Source of the DNA: Bacillota bacterium
Lineage (GTDB): Bacteria; Bacillota_E; RBS10-35; JAJYVN01
Direction: 5' to 3'
DNA length: 24,537 nt
Assembly (NCBI GenBank): GCA_021846605.1
Contig: JAJZWQ010000028.1
Span: 1-24,537, forward strand
Below are positions 7,339 through 15,906 of this stretch, in pieces. The notes beneath the pieces are model-generated. The model did no database searches and was not told the origin of the DNA. It was given only the letters and a program-made list of their open reading frames with translations. Within the stretch, counting starts at the first letter, position 1; the number at the start of each line of letters is the position of its first letter. The translations under genes and the position numbers were made by a program.

Positions 7339-8408
7339 GGGCGCTCCTCCTCCCCGGCCGCACCGTCGGCATGGCGCTCCAGCGCCAGGTAGACCAGTTG
7401 CGCCAGGAGTTCGGGGTAGGGCAGGCCGCTGGCCGCCCACAGCCTTGGATACATGCTGCGCTCGGTGAAGCCGGGGATGGTGTTCACCTCGTTCACCAAG
7501 ACCGCGTCCGGGGCGGTGCGCACAAAGAAGTCTACCCGGGCCATCCCCGCGCAGTCCAGGGCGGCAAAGGCCCGCAGGGCGAGCGTCTGGATGCGGGCGG
7601 TCACCGCTGGCGGCAGGTCGGCGGGGATCACCAGGTCCGCGCCGCCCGCGGTGTACTTGGAGTCATAGTCGTAGAAGACCGCGTGCGGCACGACCTCGCC
7701 GGGCACCGAGACGCGGGGGTGGTCGTTGCCCAACACCCCGCACTCCACCTCGCGGCAGCCCGTGACCGCGCGCTCGCAGATCAAGCGACGGTCGTGGCGG
7801 GCCGCCAGAGCAAGCGCCGCGCGCAACTCGGCCGCATCCGCCGCGCGGCTGATCCCCACGCTGGACCCCAGGTTGGCCGGCTTCACAAAGCAGGGCAGGC
7901 CCACGGCGGTGCCGACCCGCGCGGCCACACCCCCGGGGTCGGCGCGCCAGTCCACGCGGGAAACGCCGACGTAGTCGGGGGTGGGCAGCCCGTGGCGGAC
8001 GAAGACGTCCTTCTGCATGATCTTGTCCATCCCCACGGCCGACCCCAGCACCCCGGTCCCCACGTACGGCAGTCCGCACAGTTGCAACAGGCCCTGGATC
8101 GTGCCGTCCTCCCCGTTGGGCCCGTGCAGCACGGGAAACACGACGTCCACGGCCGGAGACCGCGCGCCGTCGGCGGTCACCAGCGCCCCCCCAGGGCCGG
8201 GCCGGAGCGTGACCGCGCGGCCCGGCACCGCATCCGGGCCGCTCTCCAGGGCGCGCTGCGCGTCGTCCGGGAGCAGCCAGTGCCCCTGGCGGTCGATGCC
8301 CAGGGGCACCGCCTCGAAGCGGGCCGGATCCAGAGCCGCGAGCACCGAGCGCGCCGACAGCAGAGAGACCGCGTGTTCGCCGGAACGCCCCCCGAAGAGC
8401 ACCCCCAC
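7335..8408 (-). CDS. ddl: D-alanine--D-alanine ligase
   Basis: This 357-residue protein is an ATP-grasp ligase that makes D-Ala-D-Ala for peptidoglycan. N-terminal GGRSGEHAVSLLSARSV retains the catalytic Glu of the E-x-E-V segment, though the second Glu is Ala. The middle has FPVLHGPNGEDGTIQGLL and KPANLGSSVGI, and the omega-loop is YDYDSKY with its catalytic Tyr. The end has VDFF and VNEVNTIPGFTERSMYP for metal binding. The GTG at 8408 gives an unusually short lead into the first strand. A strong GGGGGGAGGG lies 20 bases further up, but the codon at good spacing from it is GTC, so either a poor SD is used or the start codon is changed. Having ddl in the dnaK-operon neighbourhood is unusual; it occupies the usual place of rsmE-mtaB. 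Confidence 0.95.
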   Translation of the reverse strand: MGVLFGGRSGEHAVSLLSARSVLAALDPARFEAVPLGIDRQGHWLLPDDAQRALESGPDAVPGRAVTLRPGPGGALVTADGARSPAVDVVFPVLHGPNGEDGTIQGLLQLCGLPYVGTGVLGSAVGMDKIMQKDVFVRHGLPTPDYVGVSRVDWRADPGGVAARVGTAVGLPCFVKPANLGSSVGISRAADAAELRAALALAARHDRRLICERAVTGCREVECGVLGNDHPRVSVPGEVVPHAVFYDYDSKYTAGGADLVIPADLPPAVTARIQTLALRAFAALDCAGMARVDFFVRTAPDAVLVNEVNTIPGFTERSMYPRLWAASGLPYPELLAQLVYLALERHADGAAGEEERP

Positions 8409-8488
8409 CCTGATCCTGGACGTGACGGCTCCCTCCCCCCAGTTCCGGCATCAGGCTATGCGGGTGCTCCCGGCCGCGCCGGGCCCGC

Positions 8489-9361
8489 TCATCCCCGCCG
8501 GGCCCAGAGGGCGAACCAGTCCTCCAAGCGGTTGCTGCGCACGGGGCGTAGGCCGGCCGCCGCGAAGGCCGCCTCGACGGCCGCGCGCCCGCCGGCGACG
8601 ATCCCCGAGGCCACCACCGTGCCGCCGGGCTCCAGCGCCGCCGCCAACTGCGGGGCCAGCGGCACCAGAACGTCCCGGGTCAGGTTGGCCAGCGCCAGCG
8701 GGGCGGGCGCCAGCCCTCCCGCCAGGAGGTCCCCCAACTCCGCGTAGTGCACGTGCACGCGGTCGGCGACCCCGTTGATGTCCGCGTTCTGGCGGGCGAT
8801 GCGCACCGCCAGCGGGTCGATGTCCAGAGCGGTCACCTCGGAGGCGCCCAAAAGGGCCGCCGCCACCGCCAGGATGCCCGACCCCGTGCCCACGTCCAGG
8901 ACGCGGCCCCCCGGCTGGACCAGATCCTCCAGGGCGCGCAGACAGAGGGCGGTCGAGGCATGGGCCCCGGTCCCGAACGCCATCCCGGGGTCCAACTGCA
9001 GCACGACCTCGCCGGGCCGCGGGGACACCGGCTCCCAGCTGGGGGCCACCATCAGCCGGCGCCCCAGGCGCAGGGGATGGAAGTGCGCCCGCCAGGCGTT
9101 GGCCCAGTCCTCCTCGGCCACGAAGCGCTCCTCCTGCTTCCAGGCGGACATGCCCGGGAAGAAGGCGACCAGGTCGCTCAGTTCCTGCCGCAGGCTCTCC
9201 AGGCGCCCGTCCAGCCGCTCGTCGCGGGGGAGGTAGGCGCGCACCACGGCGGCCCGCTCGTCGTCGATCACCACGCCGCCGGTACTGGCGCGGTGCAGCA
9301 GGTGGGTCACGGCTTCCAGGGCCTCCGCGGGAATCATGAGCTGGATCTCGCAGTACTCCAC
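8489..9361 (-). CDS. prmA: Ribosomal protein L11 methyltransferase
   Basis: This 290-residue protein has an N-terminal substrate-recognition domain (about 1-100, starting EIQLMIPAEALEAVTHLL) and a Rossmann methyltransferase domain. The SAM-binding loop reads DVGTGSGILAVAA (about 157-169), the acidic residue is in ALDIDPLAV, and the PrmA-type motif is LANLTRD. Before it, LDPGMAFGTGAHAST is a family hallmark. PrmA trimethylates ribosomal protein L11. The GTG at 9361 follows GGGGAGGGG. It lies 26 bp after dnaJ, matching the Firmicutes dnaJ-prmA arrangement, and is probably co-transcribed from the heat-shock promoter. Length is close to the E. coli enzyme (293). Confidence 0.95.
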   Translation of the reverse strand: MEYCEIQLMIPAEALEAVTHLLHRASTGGVVIDDERAAVVRAYLPRDERLDGRLESLRQELSDLVAFFPGMSAWKQEERFVAEEDWANAWRAHFHPLRLGRRLMVAPSWEPVSPRPGEVVLQLDPGMAFGTGAHASTALCLRALEDLVQPGGRVLDVGTGSGILAVAAALLGASEVTALDIDPLAVRIARQNADINGVADRVHVHYAELGDLLAGGLAPAPLALANLTRDVLVPLAPQLAAALEPGGTVVASGIVAGGRAAVEAAFAAAGLRPVRSNRLEDWFALWARRG

Positions 9362-9387
9362 CCGCGGCCCCTCCCCGGCGCCCCGCG

Positions 9388-10533
9388 CTACCGCCCCAGC
9401 ACCCGGCGGAAGGGGCGGCGCTCGCCGGGGTCCACCCGTTCGCCGTGCGCCTCGGCATAGCGCCGCAGGGAGTCTCGCTCCGCCGCGGTCAGATGGCGCG
9501 GGATCTCCACCTGGACGACCACGCGGTGGTCGCCGCGATCCCGCCCATGGACGGCGACCATCCCGCGGTGCTTGAGCCGGATCACGTCGCCCGGCTGCGT
9601 GCCCTCAGGCACGCGGACCGTCTGCTTGCCGTCCAGCGTCTCCACCTCGACCTCGCCGCCCAGGGCCGCGACGGCCATGCCGACGCGCAGGTCGCTGACC
9701 ACATCCTGCCCGTCCCGCCGGAAGACGGGATGAGGCAGCACCGCGATGTCAATATAGAGGTCGCCCGCCGCCCCGCCGCGCTCGCCGGCCTCCCCGGCGT
9801 TGGCTAGGCGCAGGCGGTGGCCGGTGTCGATCCCGGGCGGGATATCCACGGTCAGGGTGCGGCGGCGGCGCACCCTGCCCTGGCCCTGGCACTCGGCACA
9901 GGGCCGCTCCACCACCGCGCCGGTTCCGCCGCAGGTGCCGCACCCCTGCTCCGTCACGAACTGCCCGAACGGGGTGGCGCGCCCCACCCGCACCCGGCCG
10001 GCGCCGCGGCAGGTGGGGCAGGTGGTGCGCTTGGTGCCCTGGGCCGCCCCGCTGCCGCCGCAGGCCTCGCACATCTCCGTGCGCGGGATGGTGATCTCCC
10101 GTTTGACGCCCGTGGCCGCCTGCTCGAAGGAGATCTGGACCTGGACCTGGAGGTCCGCTCCCCGCGCGGGGCCCGCGCGCCGCTGCCCTCGCCCGCCTCC
10201 GAAGAACGCATCCCCCAGCACGCTCTGGAAGAGATCCTCGATGTCCACGCCGCCGAACCCGAACCCCTGCGCGAACCCAGGGCCCGCGCCCCCGCCGCTC
10301 TCGCTGGCGCTGAAGGCCTGGTGCCCCAGTTGATCGTAGCGCGCGCGCTTCTCCGGATCGCTGAGCACCGAGTACGCCAGGCTGATCTCTTTGAACTTGT
10401 CCGCCGCCTCGGCATTGCCCGGGTTGGCGTCGGGGTGGTACTGCCGCGCCAGCTTGCGGAAGGCGCGCTTGATCTCGGCGTCATCCGCCCCGCGGCCCAC
10501 ACCCAGCAGGGCATAGTAATCCTCGTTGGCCAA
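9388..10533 (-). CDS. dnaJ: Chaperone protein DnaJ
   Basis: This 381-residue type I DnaJ has a J domain with HPD at residues 33-35, a Gly/Phe-rich linker (about 80-116) and four zinc-binding CxxCxGxG repeats between about 156 and 220 (CEACGGSG, CPTCRGAG, CGTCGGTG, CAECQGQG). The C-terminal substrate-binding domains follow. It stimulates DnaK ATPase and delivers unfolded clients. The start is at 10533. The 99-bp gap to dnaK contains a perfect hairpin, which may set the DnaK/DnaJ ratio. All key residues are present. Confidence 0.97.
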   Translation of the reverse strand: MANEDYYALLGVGRGADDAEIKRAFRKLARQYHPDANPGNAEAADKFKEISLAYSVLSDPEKRARYDQLGHQAFSASESGGGAGPGFAQGFGFGGVDIEDLFQSVLGDAFFGGGRGQRRAGPARGADLQVQVQISFEQAATGVKREITIPRTEMCEACGGSGAAQGTKRTTCPTCRGAGRVRVGRATPFGQFVTEQGCGTCGGTGAVVERPCAECQGQGRVRRRRTLTVDIPPGIDTGHRLRLANAGEAGERGGAAGDLYIDIAVLPHPVFRRDGQDVVSDLRVGMAVAALGGEVEVETLDGKQTVRVPEGTQPGDVIRLKHRGMVAVHGRDRGDHRVVVQVEIPRHLTAAERDSLRRYAEAHGERVDPGERRPFRRVLGR

Positions 10534-10576
10534 GCCGGCTCGCCCCTTCCCTGCATCGCGCCGTCCCCCGGTAGGC

Positions 10577-10606
10577 GTCGGCCACCGGGCCGTCCCGGTG
10601 GCCGAC
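10577..10606 (-). other. Perfect 13-bp stem-loop between dnaK and dnaJ
   Basis: 10577-10589 and 10594-10606 are perfect inverted copies of a 13-base arm (GTCGGCCACCGGG) with a four-base loop. The stem is very GC-rich, and no U-run follows on either strand, so it is not a standard intrinsic terminator. In the dnaK-dnaJ transcript it could act as a processing or mRNA-stabilising structure, or as a partial transcription block that lowers dnaJ relative to dnaK. Confidence 0.75.
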
Positions 10607-10632
10607 AGGGGAACCGAAGGCGGGCGGCGGCC

Positions 10633-12542
<1,910 letters not shown>

Positions 12543-12543
<1 letters not shown>

Positions 12544-13094
12544 CAGTGCTCCCCTTCTTCGCTCGTCGCGCTCGCCTCGGCCGCCTCCGCCGGGCTGTCC
12601 GCGTCATCGGCCTCCGCCGCCACCTTGACCATCGCGGGTCGCAGCACCTGGTCGCGCAGGAGGTAGCCCTTGCGGTACTCCTCGGCGACGGTGCCCGCGG
12701 CCACGCCCTCCACCGGACCGCGGGCCACGGCCTCGTGGCGCGTGGGATCGAAGGGCTGTCCCGTGGCCTCCATCGGCGCGACGCCGACGCCCTGCAGGAC
12801 ATCCCGCAGCTGCCGCAGGGTCATGTCAACCCCCTGCCGCACCGCGGCCCCGTCACCTGAGGCGGTCAGGGCCCGTTCCAGATTGTCCACCACCGGCAGC
12901 AGTTGCACGATGAAGCCGGCCACCGCCGCATCGCCCCAACGGGCCTGATCCTGCCCCACGCGCCGGCGATAGTTGTCAAAGTCCGCCTTCAGCCGCTGCA
13001 GCGCCGCCAAGTATTCCTCGGCCCTCCCCTGCCCGTCCGCAGCCTCTTGCTCCTGTTCGCCCTCGGCCTGCCGGCCGCCCTCTTCAACTTCCAT
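12543..13094 (-). CDS. grpE: Nucleotide exchange factor GrpE
   Basis: This 183-residue protein has an acidic, Glu/Gln-rich N-terminal coiled region, the long helix ([19 protein letters not shown]) and the C-terminal beta domain ending in [17 protein letters not shown], the conserved GrpE signature. It releases ADP from DnaK. I chose the ATG at 13094, which has GGAGGAGG five bases upstream, over the GTG at 13109. With this start it overlaps the end of hrcA by 11 bp. A Glu/Ala-rich tail follows the conserved domain. Confidence 0.95.
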
Positions 13095-14208
13095 CTCGGC
13101 CTCCTCCACCTCTACTGCGCGTCCGCCTCTGCGGATGGGGCGGGGCCCCGGGCGCCGGGCCCGGTCCGCGCTCCTCCGCCGCCACGGGGGACGTGTTCTG
13201 CAGCGAGCGCGTCACGGCCGCGGCCACCCCCTGCACCAGCCCCATGACGCGGCCGTAGTCCATCCGTCGCGGCCCCAGCACGCCCACCCGCCCCAGCACC
13301 CCACCCGGCATCGCGTAGACCGCGGTCACCAGGGCGCAGTCATCCATACCCTCGACCTGCAGTTCGTGGCCGATGGCGACCTCCAGCCCGCCGGCGGGCG
13401 GTGGCAGCGCACCCAGCATGTCCACCAGCAGTTCTTCCCGTTCCAGGGCATGCAGCACACGCCGGGCCTTGGCCACTTCGCGGAACTCCGGCTGCTGCAG
13501 GAGGTTGGTCGTTCCGTCCACCAGCAGCCGCTCTCCGTCGGCGGTCCGTTCCCCCAACAGGGCCAAGACGTGGCTGAGCACGTCCCGGAACTGGCCCAAC
13601 TCGGCCGCGATGCGCCGCGTGCTGCCGCTGCCCAGATCCCCCAGGGCGGCACCTCGCAGCCGGTCGGACAGCGCCTGGCCGATGGCCTCCATGTCCTGTG
13701 GCGCGGGCGCATGCTGGAACTGCACGATCTTGTTGCGCACGCTGCCGTTGTCGGCGACGAGCACGATCACCGCGCGGTTCCCCTGGAGGGGGACGAACTG
13801 CAGCGCGGCCAGGCGTTCGCCCGGCCCCGCCGGCTGCGACGCCAAACCCAAGAACTCGGTGGTCTCGCTGAGCAGGTGCGCCGCCTGCCGCACGATCACG
13901 CCCATGCGCTGGGCCTTGACGGCCAGCACCTGGCGGATCGCCTCCCGGTCGACCGCCGCGGGGTCGCTGTCGGCGACCAGGGTGTCGACGTAGAAGCGGT
14001 AGCCCTTGTCCGAGGGCACGCGGCCGGACGAGGTGTGCGGCTGCTCCAGGTACCCCATGTCCTCGAGGTCCGCCATCTCGTTGCGGATGGTCGCCGCGCT
14101 CACGCCGAGTCCGGATGTCCGCGCGACCGTGCGAGAGCCCACCGGTTCGGCCGTGTGGATGTAGTCGTCGACGATGGCCCGCAGAACGCGGCGCTTGCGG
14201 TCGTCCAT
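13084..14208 (-). CDS. hrcA: Heat-inducible transcription repressor HrcA
   Basis: This 374-residue protein has the N-terminal winged helix (RKRRVLRAIVDDYIHTAEPVG, then SAATIRNEMADLEDMGYLEQPHTSSGRVPSDKGYRFYVD), a GAF-like middle domain and the C-terminal conserved VGVLGPRRMDYGRVMGLV. HrcA represses chaperone operons by binding CIRCE and needs GroEL for activity. The ATG at 14208 follows GGAGGGG with ideal spacing. It is first in the operon and lies directly downstream of a perfect CIRCE, so it is autoregulated. The C-terminus carries about 30 extra Pro/Arg/Gly-rich residues that partly overlap grpE; their role is unknown. Confidence 0.97.
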   Translation of the reverse strand: MDDRKRRVLRAIVDDYIHTAEPVGSRTVARTSGLGVSAATIRNEMADLEDMGYLEQPHTSSGRVPSDKGYRFYVDTLVADSDPAAVDREAIRQVLAVKAQRMGVIVRQAAHLLSETTEFLGLASQPAGPGERLAALQFVPLQGNRAVIVLVADNGSVRNKIVQFQHAPAPQDMEAIGQALSDRLRGAALGDLGSGSTRRIAAELGQFRDVLSHVLALLGERTADGERLLVDGTTNLLQQPEFREVAKARRVLHALEREELLVDMLGALPPPAGGLEVAIGHELQVEGMDDCALVTAVYAMPGGVLGRVGVLGPRRMDYGRVMGLVQGVAAAVTRSLQNTSPVAAEERGPGPAPGAPPHPQRRTRSRGGGGRDGS

Positions 14209-14226
14209 CCCCAGCCCCTCCGTGTG

Positions 14227-14253
14227 TTAGCACTCACTGGTGCTGAGTGCTAA
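14227..14253 (-). promoter_or_regulatory. CIRCE operator (HrcA-binding site)
   Basis: TTAGCACTC, nine bases, GAGTGCTAA is an exact match to the CIRCE consensus. It lies 18 bp upstream of the hrcA ATG and just downstream of the predicted -10 box, so HrcA bound here would block initiation of the hrcA-grpE-dnaK-dnaJ operon. Confidence 0.98.
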
Positions 14254-14264
14254 TGCGCGTCTGG

Positions 14265-14294
14265 ACGATACCATCCGCTTCTCGCGGCTGTCAA
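14265..14294 (-). promoter_or_regulatory. Vegetative sigma promoter of the hrcA operon
   Basis: On the minus strand a perfect -35 TTGACA (14289-14294), an 18-bp spacer and TATCGT (14265-14270) precede CIRCE. Transcription would begin near 14258, placing CIRCE at the start of the transcript, as in other HrcA-controlled operons. Confidence 0.8.
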
Positions 14295-14321
14295 TGCGAC
14301 GGGGCCCGGCGGGGGCGGGGC

Positions 14322-15464
14322 TCAGTGCAGGAAGAGCCGCTGCCCCGAGAAGCACATCGCCATGCCATGTTCGTCGGCCGCTGCGATCACCTCGGGGTCG
14401 CGCCCCGAGCCCCCCGGCTCCCATACGTACTCGACCCCCGACCGGGCCGCCCGGTCGATGTTGTCGCGGAAGGGGATGAAGCCGTCGCTGGCCAGCGCGA
14501 CGCCGCGCAGCTTCCCCAGCCAAGCGGTCCGCTCCGCCGCCGACAGCGGCTCGGCCCGCTCCACCAATATGCTCGGGACCTCGCCCTCTAACCAGGCATC
14601 CACCGCATTGTCCCGGGCGGGGCGCGGGGTGCCCGCCGGAAAGCGCAGCGCCAGCGCGCGCGGGTGCCGCCGCAACCACCACGTCTCCGCCTTGCCGCAG
14701 GCCAGCCGGGTGCAGTGGATGCGCGACTGCTGACCCGCCCCCACCCCGATGGCCTGGCCGTCCCAAGCCAGGGCCACGCTGTTGGACGGCGTGAATTTGA
14801 GCGTGATCGCCGCGACCAGCATGTCGCGTTCCGCACCGGGGGGTACATCGCGGCGGCGGGTCACCGCTTCTCCCAGGTGGGGGACGGCGTCGTGCCGCGG
14901 CTGCTCCAACGTGATGCCGAAGACCTCGCGGCGCTCGACCGCCGGGGGTTCCCACGCGGGATCGATCTGGAGGACCAGGTAGCCGCCGCCCTTCTTGGTC
15001 CGCAGTCGCTTCAGCGCGGCGGGCGCGTACCCCGGCGCCACCACCCCGTCGGACACCTCGCGCGCCAGGATCGCGGCGGTGGCCTCGTCCACCGGGTCGC
15101 TCAGGGCCGCGAAGTCCCCAAAGGACGCCATGCGGTCGGCGCCCCGCGCCCGCGCGTAGGCGCTGGCCAGGGGCGTCAGTTCGTCGGACGGGACGCGGCA
15201 CGCCGCGGCCAGGTCCGGTGGCAGCGGGAGCCCGAGGGCGGCGCCGGCCGGGGTGACGTGCTTGAACGAGGCCGCCGCCGGGAGCCCGAAGGCCGCGCGC
15301 AACTCGCGCACCAGTTGCCAGCTGTGCAGCGCGTCCAACAGGTTGATGTACCCGGGCTGGCCGTTCAAGACCGTCAGCGGGAAGGCATCCCCCGAGACAG
15401 AGGCGCGGGCCGGGCTCTGCTGGGGATTGAGTCCGTAGCGCAGGGAAAGGGTCGTCTCTGCCAA
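14322..15464 (-). CDS. Stand-alone AICAR transformylase (PurH C-terminal domain type)
   Basis: This 380-residue protein is the formyltransferase half of PurH without the IMP cyclohydrolase domain. Visible hallmarks are LRYGLNPQQ, NGQPGYINLLDAL, SFKHVTPAGAA (Lys68-His69, the catalytic pair in the family), ARARGADRMASFGDFAALSD, EVSDGVVAPGY, AITLKFTPSNSVALA, GAGQQSRIHCTRLA and the C-terminal DGFIPFRDNIDRAARSGV. It would transfer formyl from 10-formyl-THF to AICAR (ZMP), giving FAICAR. The frame extends up to 15833, but the TTG at 15464 is correct: AGGAGG lies eight bases before it and homology starts right after. A ZTP riboswitch in its leader supports control by its own substrate. No cyclohydrolase gene is in the window. 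Confidence 0.93.
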   Translation of the reverse strand: MAETTLSLRYGLNPQQSPARASVSGDAFPLTVLNGQPGYINLLDALHSWQLVRELRAAFGLPAAASFKHVTPAGAALGLPLPPDLAAACRVPSDELTPLASAYARARGADRMASFGDFAALSDPVDEATAAILAREVSDGVVAPGYAPAALKRLRTKKGGGYLVLQIDPAWEPPAVERREVFGITLEQPRHDAVPHLGEAVTRRRDVPPGAERDMLVAAITLKFTPSNSVALAWDGQAIGVGAGQQSRIHCTRLACGKAETWWLRRHPRALALRFPAGTPRPARDNAVDAWLEGEVPSILVERAEPLSAAERTAWLGKLRGVALASDGFIPFRDNIDRAARSGVEYVWEPGGSGRDPEVIAAADEHGMAMCFSGQRLFLH

Positions 15465-15478
15465 TGTCGTCGCCTCCT

Positions 15479-15520
15479 GCACGCCACTGTCCCCCAACAG
15501 GGGGGTGATCCGGTGCGTGC
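15479..15520 (-). promoter_or_regulatory. Candidate riboswitch expression platform next to the SD
   Basis: In the transcript, GCACGC (15520-15515), which begins at the last bases of the aptamer, can pair with GCGTGC (15484-15479), immediately upstream of the AGGAGG Shine-Dalgarno (15478-15473). Inside lies a second hairpin, CCCCC-TGTTG-GGGGG (15505-15491). No U-run follows, so control of translation, or a Rho-type effect, seems more likely than intrinsic termination. This is inference from pairing by eye. Confidence 0.45.
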
Positions 15521-15600
15521 CCAGGCGCGCGGCAACGGTACCACCGGCTCCCCCGTGGTCGCCCACGTCAAAGCGCCAGTCACCGGCGGCGGTGCGGTCC
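15515..15600 (-). ncRNA. ZTP/ZMP riboswitch (pfl motif)
   Basis: The leader of the AICAR transformylase gene carries, in order on the minus strand, GGTGACTGGCGC (15573-15584), GTGGG (15562-15566), CCACGGGGGAGC (15547-15558), then CCG and CGCGCGCCTGGGCA (15518-15531). These are the conserved blocks of the pfl RNA: the GACUGGCG internal loop with pseudoknot, the GUGGG...CCAC helix with GGGGAGC, and the 3' domain CGCCUGGGCA. The known ligands are ZTP and ZMP (AICAR ribotide), which accumulate when 10-formyl-THF is short. The downstream gene consumes exactly this metabolite. Ligand binding normally turns expression on. Confidence 0.93.
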
Positions 15601-15619
15601 AAGGCCTGCACCCGCATCC

Positions 15620-15648
15620 ATGTTACCGCCCGCCGGCCCCCGGGGCAA
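15620..15648 (-). promoter_or_regulatory. Predicted promoter of the riboswitch-AICAR transformylase transcript
   Basis: On the minus strand TTGCCC (15643-15648), 17 bases, then TAACAT (15620-15625) lies just upstream of the aptamer. The transcript would start about ten bases before the riboswitch. The match is moderate (4/6 for each box), but position and spacing are right. Confidence 0.5.
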
Positions 15649-15906
15649 ACGGTGTCCGCCTTTGTCCGGGACGCCGCCTGGCGGGGAGGCGGGCGCCGCA
15701 ACGGAGGCGCCGGGGCCCGCACGGCAGCCGGCCGGCCGGTGATCGCCCCGCGGTGGGCGGCCACCACGAGTGGCGCTGATGTGCTCGTCTCGGCCCCGCG
15801 CCCGTCGCCGCGGGCGCTGGGCCTGGACCGCACCTACCCGGCGGGGGCCGTCCCGCGCCGCACCCAGAGGACGCCCTGAGGGCCCGGGACGCGCGCGCCA
15901 GACCGG
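15649..15906. other. Non-coding or unassigned GC-rich stretch
   Basis: Between the predicted AICAR transformylase promoter and the stop of the beta-helix gene I find no convincing gene. Open frames on both strands lack a recognisable product and a good start signal, which is expected at this GC content. No U-tailed terminator for the beta-helix gene is visible. Confidence 0.4.

Noticed and set aside
15491..15505. CCCCC/GGGGG hairpin as an intrinsic terminator
   Set aside because: The stem is only five base pairs and no U-run follows on the minus strand, so I describe it only as part of a possible expression platform.
15465..15833. Upstream extension of the AICAR transformylase to 503 residues
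   Set aside because: The extension translates the riboswitch and its promoter and has no homology. A strong SD supports the TTG at 15464.
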